A model generated the notes under the pieces. The model was not told where the DNA came from. It worked only from the letters and a program-made list of their open reading frames with translations, and made no database searches. A DNA stretch of 31,672 nt from CAZGZD01 sp964401915 (GTDB lineage Bacteria; Patescibacteriota; Microgenomatia; UBA1406; GWC2-37-13): positions 1-31,672 of the forward strand of contig CAYOAI010000012.1 in assembly GCA_964401915.1 (NCBI GenBank), written 5' to 3'. Made by a program: the position numbers and the translations under genes. Positions within the stretch are counted from its first letter, which is position 1. Every line of letters begins with the position of its first letter. This document shows positions 22,285-30,797 of the stretch, piece by piece.

Positions 22285-23691
22285 CTAATCAGCAGTCCCG
22301 ACAAGATACACAGCCTGCCATGGGCGAAAGTTGGAGTAGAAATTCTTCTCAAAGCTTATTTGTCCATTACTTTTAGTTACTTTGTACTCAAAGTTTGTTT
22401 TTCCTCCCCATGCTGCAAAGTCAACCTGCTTAGTTTGCCCGCGTTTAAGCGTTGGATCATCCTGATATTTTGTAGGCGGTGGAGGTTGTTGGTCATATAG
22501 CGTTGGTTGAGATAGATAGACTTGTCTTCCATCTTTTTTTCCATATAGTCTAAAATAGAGTTGAGTTGTTCCAGGAATGATCTCGGTCTGTATTAATATG
22601 TGTGTTGGTGTATCATTTTTGATCTTTAAATCTACTGTGGGATAAAATATCGTCGCATCAAGGCCGGGTTTAGAATCGTTTTCGTAGTATCCAACACGAT
22701 ATGCATGCGCTGTACGTTCAAGAATAGGTAGGCCAGTATTTAAAGCTGCGCGGAATAAAGTAGTTGAAACTTGGCATACACCCCCTCCATCTCCAAGCAC
22801 TGTCTTGCCATTTTGGATTACATATGCCTGAACAAAGCCAGTTGTTGTCGTGATATCTCCAACTGTCTGATCAAATGATAAAACTGAGTTGGCTGGAATA
22901 AGTACTCCGTTAAATCTGGATGCGGCAACTGTGATATTGTGTATTCGTTCTGGGTGAGATCCAGCAAAGTCAGATTTACCCTCACCGATTAGCTCTTCAA
23001 TTCCAAGATTATTAGCCTCAGAAAGTGTAATATCCGGCTCAATTTCTTGCCCACGGAGTACTATTTGTTTTTTTGAAAGCGAGTTTATCGCTTTATCTGA
23101 TTCTTTTAAAAAAGATTCCTCATCAATCCTGTATCCCTTCTTCTCTTGCTTAAAGCTTTTGACGCGACCGTTATCAAACTCGAAAAGAGCATTTTGAGGG
23201 TCGGAATTATATGTTTTTTTTGATTGAGCTATGAAGTTTATAAGTGGTTTTTGATTATAATCAATCTGGGTCGCAAAATTTATTTTTTTTAGGTTGAAAA
23301 GTGTCACGAATTTGTTATAAAGTCTTTTTTTTGGAGATTTTTCCCGTCCGACGGAGTATGCTTGAGCGATTGTTGCCGGCGTATTCCTTTTTACACCCAA
23401 CGTGTTTGCTGAGAATGTTGCGATGATCTCTCTCTTAAAAAGAATTGTTAGTTCGGTATTTGCGATTGAGACTTCTTTTTGATTTATGATCTCTTCAGCC
23501 GCGTCAGCGGTTTTTCCTCCTATATTGACATTGTCAAGGTAGATATTTGGATAAATACGAGACGTATATTCACTGTCTTTTTTGAAAAAATATGCAAAAA
23601 AGCATAGTATAAAAATAAGAAGAGTTGTAAGAAATACGAAAAGAGCATGTTTAACAAAGCGGGTGTGTTTTGACGTGAGTTTTGCTAACAT
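22285..23691 (-). CDS. VanW family protein with peptidoglycan-binding-like N-terminal region
   Basis: VanW proteins occur in glycopeptide-resistance clusters and widely in Gram-positive and CPR envelopes; the activity is unknown. The 468 residues start with a membrane anchor at about 14-35 (ALFVFLTTLLIFILCFF). After it comes a region resembling the PG_binding_4 module (YLDNVNIGGKTADAAEEII near 49-67). The VanW domain spans about 248-370: ASRFNGVLIPANSVLSF, the near-invariant GGGVCQVSTTLFRAAL, then ERTAHAYRVGYY. A further 40 bases of frame begin with TTG at 23733, but the ATG at 23691 avoids overlap with the divergent gene. It is the only minus-strand gene of the envelope cluster apart from aroC. 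Confidence 0.88.
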   Translation of the reverse strand: MLAKLTSKHTRFVKHALFVFLTTLLIFILCFFAYFFKKDSEYTSRIYPNIYLDNVNIGGKTADAAEEIINQKEVSIANTELTILFKREIIATFSANTLGVKRNTPATIAQAYSVGREKSPKKRLYNKFVTLFNLKKINFATQIDYNQKPLINFIAQSKKTYNSDPQNALFEFDNGRVKSFKQEKKGYRIDEESFLKESDKAINSLSKKQIVLRGQEIEPDITLSEANNLGIEELIGEGKSDFAGSHPERIHNITVAASRFNGVLIPANSVLSFDQTVGDITTTTGFVQAYVIQNGKTVLGDGGGVCQVSTTLFRAALNTGLPILERTAHAYRVGYYENDSKPGLDATIFYPTVDLKIKNDTPTHILIQTEIIPGTTQLYFRLYGKKDGRQVYLSQPTLYDQQPPPPTKYQDDPTLKRGQTKQVDFAAWGGKTNFEYKVTKSNGQISFEKNFYSNFRPWQAVYLVGTAD

Positions 23692-23697
23692 TATTGT

Positions 23698-25374
23698 ATG
23701 ACTGATGATAAGATAAACGATGCGTATAATCAACCTGAGTCTTCATCTTCTGAGACTGGTGCATCCACTCCACTTCCAGATCAGCTGGAAGAATCTATGT
23801 CTCCGGCTATCGAGCCTGAGGTGAGTGAAGCAAAATTCAGTGACTCTCGACCGATCTTTAAATCAGAAGTAGAAAATCCCCAATACGAAAATGTAGATAA
23901 TCTTCAAATTGAGCAGACCGAATTGAGACCAGAGGAGGTCGAAGCGGATGTCTTAACCCCGGACTCAAGTTCTGAGGTACAAGGTGGTGGCTTAACTCAG
24001 CCGCCAGCAGATCCAGTATCTGTACAATCGGATAAATCTCCACTTAGTAGTTTACTGGGTGATAATCGTGGGAAATTATTTATTCTGGTGGGTGGAGTAT
24101 TTTTTTTCTTTTTTATATTGATTATTCTTCTCGGGCTTTTATTTGGAAGGAAAAAGCAGGATGTAAAACTTGTTTACTGGGGATTGTGGGAAGAAAAAAG
24201 CGTCTATGAGCCCCTTATTAAAGAATATAAAGCCAAAAATCCCAATGTATCAATCGTATATGAGAAGAAAACTCCACAGGAATATCGAGAGAAATTACTC
24301 ACGCAAGGAAAAAAGGGGATTGGTCCAGATATTTTTAGATTCCATAATACATGGATACCTGAAATAAAAGAGATTGTCGCTCCGATTGATAGGACTGTCC
24401 TTAGTAATGAGGAATTTGAACAGACATTTTATCCAATTCATCAGAAAGACCTTAAGGTTGAAAATCAGTATTTCGGTATCCCCTTAATGATTGATGGATT
24501 GGTCCTGCTTTACAATGACAATCTTTTTAAAAAAGCAGGACTATCAAGAGCTCCTGTGAGTTGGGAGGATATTACGACAATGGCCGGACAATTGACCGTT
24601 AAGGATAAGACAAACAGAATAATCACATCAGGGATTGCTCTTGGTACTGCAAATAATATTGATCATTTTTCAGATATTTTCGGACTCTTTTTAGTGCAGA
24701 ATGGAGCCGCAGATATTACAAAACTCGATAGTAAGGAGGCGGCTGGAGCTCTTCAGGCCTATCGAGGATTTGCAGAGGCAAATGGTGTACCACCAAAAAA
24801 TGTATGGGATGAACAGATGCCAAATTCGCTTACTGCATTTACACAAGAAAAAGTAGCTATGATCATTGTTCCCTCATGGAGAATTCTTGAGATAAAAACA
24901 GCCAATCCGGATCTTCAACTAAAGGTTGCTCCAGTGCCAGTTCTGCCTGGCAGTCAACCCATCTCTGTTGCTTCATATTGGGTTGAGGGAGTCTCAAAAT
25001 ACAGCAAAAATCAAAAGGAAGCCTGGAAGTTTCTTCACTTTTTATCTCAAAAAGAGAATATGACAAAACTTTATGAGAATGAAGTCAAGGCTCATAATCT
25101 ATTTGGAGAGCCGTACTCAAGAGTTGATCTGGGGTCGTCATTAAAAAATGATCCATACTTAGGACCTGTGATTACACAGGCTTCTGTCTTCGCTTCAATT
25201 CCAACTATATCGGTAACATTTGATGGAGATAGTGGACTGAATGATGGAATCAATAAGTATATTGAAAAAGCAATTACCGCAACTTCGCAAGGGGATGCAT
25301 ATGACAGTGCCTTGAAGACCGCAAAAGAGGGTATAGATGAAATTCTGGGAAGATTTGAAATCATTCAACCATAA
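23698..25374 (+). CDS. Membrane-tethered solute-binding-like protein (ABC sugar-binding fold)
   Basis: The 558 residues have three parts. Residues 1 to about 123 are acidic, Ser/Pro/Glu-rich and probably disordered in the cytoplasm. One membrane helix covers about 125-149 (VGGVFFFFFILIILLGLLFG). The rest resembles extracellular solute-binding family 1: VKLVYWGLWEE, an EYKAKNPNVSIVYEKK strand, GPDIFRFHNTWIPEI, GIPLMIDGLVLLYNDNLFKKAG and AWKFLHFLSQKENM. Normal binding proteins are lipoproteins or secreted; this one has no lipobox and is anchored by an internal helix. No permease or ATPase gene lies nearby. Ligand unknown. The start at 23698 is six bases from the VanW start. Confidence 0.8.
   Translation: MTDDKINDAYNQPESSSSETGASTPLPDQLEESMSPAIEPEVSEAKFSDSRPIFKSEVENPQYENVDNLQIEQTELRPEEVEADVLTPDSSSEVQGGGLTQPPADPVSVQSDKSPLSSLLGDNRGKLFILVGGVFFFFFILIILLGLLFGRKKQDVKLVYWGLWEEKSVYEPLIKEYKAKNPNVSIVYEKKTPQEYREKLLTQGKKGIGPDIFRFHNTWIPEIKEIVAPIDRTVLSNEEFEQTFYPIHQKDLKVENQYFGIPLMIDGLVLLYNDNLFKKAGLSRAPVSWEDITTMAGQLTVKDKTNRIITSGIALGTANNIDHFSDIFGLFLVQNGAADITKLDSKEAAGALQAYRGFAEANGVPPKNVWDEQMPNSLTAFTQEKVAMIIVPSWRILEIKTANPDLQLKVAPVPVLPGSQPISVASYWVEGVSKYSKNQKEAWKFLHFLSQKENMTKLYENEVKAHNLFGEPYSRVDLGSSLKNDPYLGPVITQASVFASIPTISVTFDGDSGLNDGINKYIEKAITATSQGDAYDSALKTAKEGIDEILGRFEIIQP
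23705..23733 (-). promoter_or_regulatory. Possible promoter for the VanW gene inside the divergent gene
   Basis: On the minus strand TTGATT (23728-23733), 17 bases, then TATCAT (23705-23710). The predicted start is near 23698, about seven bases before the ATG at 23691. It lies within the first codons of the divergent solute-binding-like gene. Confidence 0.4.
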
Positions 25375-25404
25375 TGATTGTATAGATAAACAAACCAACT
25401 AACA

Positions 25405-27492
25405 ATGAATATTCTACAAAAATTTTTTGACAAGAAAAAAGCAACATCAGGCGTTTATCTTGGTTTATATCTTCGTGATTCAGAAGGAATAGCTTTGCAT
25501 TTTAAGATAGAAGGAGAGAGAAAATTTCACATTATTGGGCAGGAGCAGTTCACATATACCAACGAGTGGGAAAATTTGACTGAAGATATAGACGAGGTAT
25601 TATACAGGCTTGAAAACAAGTCTAAATTTGCTCCCAACGAAACAATTTTTTTTGTTTACTCAGATCTGATTGATCGTGAAAAAAAAGAAGTAAAAAAACC
25701 ATATTTTGAAAAGATTAAAAAGATTACTAAAGATTTAGATCTTCAAGCGCTTGGTTATATTGAAGCGCAAGATGCACTTACTCAACACTTTCAATCCAGA
25801 GACACTGCTCCACTTAATGGAATTATTTTGGAATTCACAAAAATGAACATTGGGATCTATGTCTATAAAGGGGGTAGATATGTGAGTGGCGAAAGTGTTG
25901 CGCGGAGTGACAATTTTATTCAGGACATTACCCCCGCATTTGAGCATATTCGTAAGCAAACGATTCTTCCATCGCGAATAATACTTTATGCGTCTAAAGA
26001 CCTTAGTGTTGAGTCTAGTGGGATTGTGACTCACACCTGGCGTGAAGATTTATTTATTCAGATTCCCAAAATAGAAGTAATCCAAGAGCATGTTCTTATC
26101 GAAAGTTTTATAGAGTCATTTGCCAGAGAGATGACAAGAGTTGAATCAGAAACTCCTCATTTGGAGAATCAGAAAAAAGAAGTCATGGGCTTTGTCATAG
26201 GTGATGAGGTACAGGAACGATTGCAACCAGAATATGGTCATGTTCAGGAGCCGCATCCAGAGCGCAATAGTCAGAATCAACAAGTAGTCCAAAAATCGAA
26301 AGGAATTCCTTCAATATCAACAATATATGAAAAATTTCGCAAACAGCTTAAGGTTTTTATAAAAAAAACTCCATTCCCCCTTTTATCTTTAATTGGAACA
26401 TTTCTCATTGTTCTGAGTTTTTTTGTTTTAGAGTATTTTTTTCATACCGCTCAGATTACGTTATACCTTCCTTCACAAGATATTAATAAAAAGATTATGG
26501 TAGATGCAGTTTTTTCCACTACTGGTAAAAATAATCTACTAATAACTGAAAATATTGAAAAAATTAATATCAAAAATTCAAAAAGTGCGACAGGAAAGAA
26601 GGATGTGGGAGAAAAAGCAAAGGGCACAATCACTATCTATAATAGTAATTTGTCAGAAAGTAAGACATTTGAAAAAGGCACAGCAATCACCTCATCCAAT
26701 GGGGTGCAATTCACTATAGATGATGACGTCAAGATAGCTTCTGCCTCTGGAGACGCTTCGTCTCCTTCTCCAAGTACAGCAAAAGTCTCAGTCGTGGCAC
26801 GCGACATTGGCACTGAAGGAAATCTATCGGCAAACACAAAATTTAACATAAATGGGGAATCTGCAGATGTTATTGGTAAAAGTGATTCGGCTTTTTCAGG
26901 AGGAATAAAAAAGCAAATTATGACAGTATCGAGAGCAGATATTGAAGATCTTAAAAAGAAGGCTACTGCCGAGGCAAAAAATTCTCTGAATAAAAAAATA
27001 AATTCGCGAAATATAGCTGAAAGAAAATTCATTACTTCTATTACAGAACTTAAAACAGTAAAAGAAGTCGCAACTGCTGAAGTTGGAGAAGAGGCTTCAC
27101 AAGTAGAGTTGAAATCTGAAATTGCGATAACGAGCTATTCTTATAATGATAAAGATATGTACTCAATCTTAAAGAATGAACTAAAGCCGGAGGTAAGGCC
27201 GGGTTTGACCTTACCGGAGGATAAGATACGTTATCAAATTTTGAGCGCACAAAAGTCGGGTAAAAAATATACAATTAAGGTGAATGCGGACGCAAAAATA
27301 GCTCCAGCTATCGATTCAAATAGTGTCGCTTTGAATTCAGCGATGCAGACCACATCTGGGCTTTCAAATACTCTGAAAAAAGAATACAAAATATCTGGTA
27401 TCGAGTTTGAAATACGACATCCATTGCCATTTATGAAAAATATCACACCACTTTTTAAAAAAAATATTAAGGTAGGTATTTTGTACAACTAA
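25405..27492 (+). CDS. Transmembrane protein: actin/PilM-like N-half and baseplate-J-like C-half
   Basis: A 695-residue protein that I recognise only by parts. Residues 1 to about 250 look like a degenerate actin/PilM fold (GVYLGLYLRDSEG, APLNGIILEFTKMNIGIYVY, PSRIILYASKDL), with no clear DxG phosphate-binding motif. A Gln/Glu-rich linker follows. One membrane helix spans about 323-347 (LLSLIGTFLIVLSFFVLEYFF region). Outside lies a baseplate-J-like beta domain at about 400-485 (KAKGTITIYNSN, FEKGTAITSSNGVQFTI, VVARDIGTEGNLSANTKF) and a helical, lysine-rich region to the end. Between a solute-binding-like gene and a sortase gene, it may be a trans-envelope scaffold. Function is inferred. Confidence 0.7.
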   Translation: MNILQKFFDKKKATSGVYLGLYLRDSEGIALHFKIEGERKFHIIGQEQFTYTNEWENLTEDIDEVLYRLENKSKFAPNETIFFVYSDLIDREKKEVKKPYFEKIKKITKDLDLQALGYIEAQDALTQHFQSRDTAPLNGIILEFTKMNIGIYVYKGGRYVSGESVARSDNFIQDITPAFEHIRKQTILPSRIILYASKDLSVESSGIVTHTWREDLFIQIPKIEVIQEHVLIESFIESFAREMTRVESETPHLENQKKEVMGFVIGDEVQERLQPEYGHVQEPHPERNSQNQQVVQKSKGIPSISTIYEKFRKQLKVFIKKTPFPLLSLIGTFLIVLSFFVLEYFFHTAQITLYLPSQDINKKIMVDAVFSTTGKNNLLITENIEKINIKNSKSATGKKDVGEKAKGTITIYNSNLSESKTFEKGTAITSSNGVQFTIDDDVKIASASGDASSPSPSTAKVSVVARDIGTEGNLSANTKFNINGESADVIGKSDSAFSGGIKKQIMTVSRADIEDLKKKATAEAKNSLNKKINSRNIAERKFITSITELKTVKEVATAEVGEEASQVELKSEIAITSYSYNDKDMYSILKNELKPEVRPGLTLPEDKIRYQILSAQKSGKKYTIKVNADAKIAPAIDSNSVALNSAMQTTSGLSNTLKKEYKISGIEFEIRHPLPFMKNITPLFKKNIKVGILYN

Positions 27493-27496
27493 TTTT

Positions 27497-28258
27497 ATGT
27501 CGCTCTATACATACGTTAAGGAAAAAAATTCTGTCAAAAAGCGCGTAGTTAGTATGACCTCATATATTGTTCTTACAATGGGGGCATTTCTTCTTTTTTG
27601 GTCATTCTATCCTGTTGTGGCATTTGAAGTGTACTCTCGGCTGTTTATAAAGCGTGAGTTTGTAGCTCCAATACCAAGCGTCTCTGCTATGACCCCATCT
27701 TCTGTCAGTAATTCAGTTGGAAGTTATTCTCCATATTCTAATAATTTGAGAGACTTTACTCAGGCGAGTCTTTGGTTTCCAGATGCAACAAAAAGCTTAT
27801 CTAAAAATGCAAGATCGACAAAAAAACTTACTATTAAGCAATATTCACTGTCAATTCCAAAACTCAGCATAGATCACGCCAAAGTTTTTGTTGGGGGAGA
27901 AGACCTTACTCAAGGACTTGTTCAATATCTTCCAACGTCATACCCCGGAGAGTATGGGAATATAGCCATTTTTGGTCATTCTACTCTTCCCCAGCTTTAC
28001 AATCCCAAGGACTACAAAAGTATATTTACCTATTTGCCATCTTTGGAGAAGGGAGATCGTGTGACTGTTCACTTCGATGGATTTGATTATGAGTATCAGA
28101 TTGACGAGATGTTTGTAATTAAGCCCGAGCAGGTATCAATTCTTGAACAGAGGTATGATGCTTCTTACATAACACTCGTAACGTGTGTTCCCCCAGGTAC
28201 TTACTGGAATCGCCTTGTTCTTCGAGGTAAACTCACAAGCCTTCCTACTAATTTGTAA
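27497..28258 (+). CDS. Sortase family transpeptidase
   Basis: Sortases cut a sorting motif and join proteins to the cell wall or to each other. The 253 residues have a membrane anchor at about 21-43 (SYIVLTMGAFLLFWSFYPVV), a Ser-rich linker of about 60 residues, and a catalytic domain with H161 in IFGHS, C230 in TLVTCVPP and R239 in TYWNRLVLRG. All three catalytic residues are present. The upstream SIPKLSIDHAKVFVGG matches the family's first strand. I see no LPxTG-type substrate in this window. It starts four bases after the preceding gene, so the two are probably one operon. Confidence 0.92.
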   Translation: MSLYTYVKEKNSVKKRVVSMTSYIVLTMGAFLLFWSFYPVVAFEVYSRLFIKREFVAPIPSVSAMTPSSVSNSVGSYSPYSNNLRDFTQASLWFPDATKSLSKNARSTKKLTIKQYSLSIPKLSIDHAKVFVGGEDLTQGLVQYLPTSYPGEYGNIAIFGHSTLPQLYNPKDYKSIFTYLPSLEKGDRVTVHFDGFDYEYQIDEMFVIKPEQVSILEQRYDASYITLVTCVPPGTYWNRLVLRGKLTSLPTNL

Positions 28259-28287
28259 TTGTTTTACCCTATAATAGATGATAAAAT
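28259..28287 (+). promoter_or_regulatory. Promoter region of the PBP gene
   Basis: TTGTTT (28259-28264), 17 bases, then TAAAAT (28282-28287), ending six bases before the ATG at 28294, which again predicts a leaderless mRNA. A second -10 (TATAAT, 28270-28275) without a good -35 would give a leader of about 12 bases. Confidence 0.45.
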
Positions 28288-28293
28288 AGGCCC

Positions 28294-30774
28294 ATGAATT
28301 CGGCCAAAAAGGGGATTGATGCTGGTAGAGTAGTCAGAGTGTTTATCTTCATTCTTTTTCTTCTTGTCAACTTCTTTATATATATAGGAGAAACTACAAA
28401 GTTTGTTTTATTTTTGCCATTTAGAGCTATAAGATTTTTATACCTACGTTACGCACTTCCTTTTATTAATTTTGCTATTCATGCGTCTCGAAAAATACAC
28501 TCTCAGATTCAAAAAATAGTAAGTTCTATTAAATTTCCTGTAATTCTAAAGTCAAAAAAAAAGAAGAAAAAGATTAAGATAGAGAAAAGGTATAGCTTAA
28601 GCTCCTATTTATCGCGAACTCGCAAATCAATTGTAAAAAGATTTCAAGATATTGGTCAGAAAATATTCTCGATAAAGCCCAAGTTTCTAAAGATAAAAAC
28701 TCCAAAACTGCCAAAATTCTTAACCTTTCAATATACAAAAAAATACACACAGTCTAAAGTAAAAAAAGAAAAATCTCAAAAAACAAAAAAAAGCAAAAAA
28801 CTCTCTCTACTTGCTATCAAAGTTCGCTATTTTTTTATTGGAATTGTTATTGCATCGACAGTCTTTTCTTTTTATCAAGGATATGCATTTGTTAGGGCAC
28901 TTCCATCGCCAGAGTCAATTGGAAAGATCAATTACTCTCTGACATCTCATATTTTAGATCGCAATGACCGCGTACTATACGAGATTTATCATGATCAAAA
29001 TAGAACTCCAGTGAAACTCAAAAATCTTCCGTCATACGTGACTGATGCCACTGTTGCTATCGAAGACAAGGATTTTTTTAGTCACAAAGGGGTTTCTATA
29101 TTTGGCGGAATTGCTCGTGCACTTAAAGATACAGTATCAACGGGGGATTTACAGGGTGGCTCAACCATCACTCAACAACTTGTAAAAACAGCACTTCTTA
29201 CACCAGAGCGTACCATTGATCGAAAAATTAAAGAAATTATTCTTGCGCTTTGGGCAGAGCGCCTTTATAGCAAGCAACAGATTCTGGAGATGTATTTTAA
29301 CCAAGTTCCATATGGTGGATCAGCCTATGGAATTGAAGAGGCAGCGATGCGATATTTTGGGAAACATGCATCTCAACTTACATTATCTGAGGCAGCATTT
29401 TTAGCTGGGCTTCCTCAAGCTCCAAGTCGATATTCTCCTTATACTAACCCAAAGCTCAGTGAGCAAAGGCGCAATGATGTGTTGAATGCCATGTATGTTC
29501 AGGGCAAGATAAACTTGTCAACATACAATAAGGCCAAGTCTCAAAAAATTGCTGTAAAATCACCAGATACTACAATTCAGGCACCTCACTTTGTATTTTA
29601 TGCAAGGGATGAGCTGGCTAAGCTCTATGGAGTACGACAGGTTGAGGAGGGGGGACTGCGAGTCAAGACATCCCTTGATCTTGATATTCAAAAACAAGCC
29701 GAAAGAATTCTTAAAGAGGAGTTGGATAAGGTAAAAAATCTTAATGTGACCAACGGAGCGATTTTAGTCACCCATCCAGCAACAGGTGAGATCTTAGCGA
29801 TGGTTGGATCGAGGGATTACTTTGAGCTGCCAGATGGAGCATTCAATGTCACAACAGCGCTCAGACAACCAGGGAGCTCGATCAAGCCACTTATGTATTC
29901 GTTGGCTCTTACTCGTGGATATACAGCAGCAACTCCAATTGTCGATGCACCGATAACATTTGCAATCAGCCAAAGCGAATCATACAGACCCGTAAATTAT
30001 GATGGCCGTTTTCATGGGGTGATTCCACTTCGAGCAGCACTGGCCAACTCCTACAATATTCCAGCCGTGAAAACGCTTAACACAATTGGAGTACAGAATT
30101 TTGTTGATCAGGCAAAACGAATGGGAATTACAACATGGGATAAGTCGTCAGGCTACGGTCTCTCAATTACGCTCGGTGGGGCAGACGTGAAGATGATTGA
30201 TATGGCAACTGCTTTCGGAGTCTTTGCAAATGGTGGGTACCGGGTCGATGTATCTCCTTTTTTAAGTGTTGAAAATGGCCAGGGCAGAGTGATTCGTCAG
30301 CTCTCCCCTGCTAAGACAAGAGTTTTGGGTGAGGACGTGACATATATTCTGTCTGATATCTTATCTGACAACCAAGCTCGCACACCTGCTTTTGGCAATA
30401 GATCCGCACTTGAGATCCCAGGACACAAAGTAGCTGTCAAGACAGGTACAACTGATGAAAAGAAAGACAACTGGACAATAGGATACACTCCAGAATTCTT
30501 GGTTGCCGTATGGGTTGGAAACAACGACAATACTCCAATGAATAGACAACTGGCATCAGGCATTACAGGAGCGGCACCAATATGGAGTCGAGTAATGACC
30601 TATTTATTGACAGAGTATGGGGGAGATAATAAGTGGTTTAATAAACCGGCTAATGTGATTGAGAAGAAGTGTTATGGTGGTAAGTCTGAATATTTTGTTG
30701 CAGGTACAGAAAGCAAAGCTTCATGTGGCCAGCCTCTTGTGCCACGAGTCTCCCCCACGCCTCTTCCTCATTAA
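28294..30774 (+). CDS. Class A penicillin-binding protein with a long basic N-terminal extension
   Basis: A bifunctional peptidoglycan synthase of the PBP1A type. The GT51 glycosyltransferase domain has E257 in VAIEDKDFFSHKG, GGSTITQQLVKTA and MYFNQVPYGG. The transpeptidase has S528 in GSSIK (SxxK), S586-Y587-N588, and K716-T717-G718. The usual membrane helix is at about 180-200 (FFIGIVIASTVFSFYQGYAF). Before it are about 175 added residues: a hydrophobic stretch at 12-60 (VFIFILFLLVNFFIYIG) and a region at about 65-175 dense in Lys/Arg (KSKKKKKKIKIEK and similar). The extension is unlike ordinary PBPs. The C-terminus ends in a Pro-rich tail. Confidence 0.92.
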   Translation: MNSAKKGIDAGRVVRVFIFILFLLVNFFIYIGETTKFVLFLPFRAIRFLYLRYALPFINFAIHASRKIHSQIQKIVSSIKFPVILKSKKKKKKIKIEKRYSLSSYLSRTRKSIVKRFQDIGQKIFSIKPKFLKIKTPKLPKFLTFQYTKKYTQSKVKKEKSQKTKKSKKLSLLAIKVRYFFIGIVIASTVFSFYQGYAFVRALPSPESIGKINYSLTSHILDRNDRVLYEIYHDQNRTPVKLKNLPSYVTDATVAIEDKDFFSHKGVSIFGGIARALKDTVSTGDLQGGSTITQQLVKTALLTPERTIDRKIKEIILALWAERLYSKQQILEMYFNQVPYGGSAYGIEEAAMRYFGKHASQLTLSEAAFLAGLPQAPSRYSPYTNPKLSEQRRNDVLNAMYVQGKINLSTYNKAKSQKIAVKSPDTTIQAPHFVFYARDELAKLYGVRQVEEGGLRVKTSLDLDIQKQAERILKEELDKVKNLNVTNGAILVTHPATGEILAMVGSRDYFELPDGAFNVTTALRQPGSSIKPLMYSLALTRGYTAATPIVDAPITFAISQSESYRPVNYDGRFHGVIPLRAALANSYNIPAVKTLNTIGVQNFVDQAKRMGITTWDKSSGYGLSITLGGADVKMIDMATAFGVFANGGYRVDVSPFLSVENGQGRVIRQLSPAKTRVLGEDVTYILSDILSDNQARTPAFGNRSALEIPGHKVAVKTGTTDEKKDNWTIGYTPEFLVAVWVGNNDNTPMNRQLASGITGAAPIWSRVMTYLLTEYGGDNKWFNKPANVIEKKCYGGKSEYFVAGTESKASCGQPLVPRVSPTPLPH

Positions 30775-30797
30775 AAAATTGTTAAACTTTTCTATAT

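Noticed and set aside
23691..23733. Longer VanW protein starting with TTG at 23733
   Set aside because: It would overlap the divergent gene's coding start and put extra residues before a normal anchor; the ATG at 23691 is better placed.
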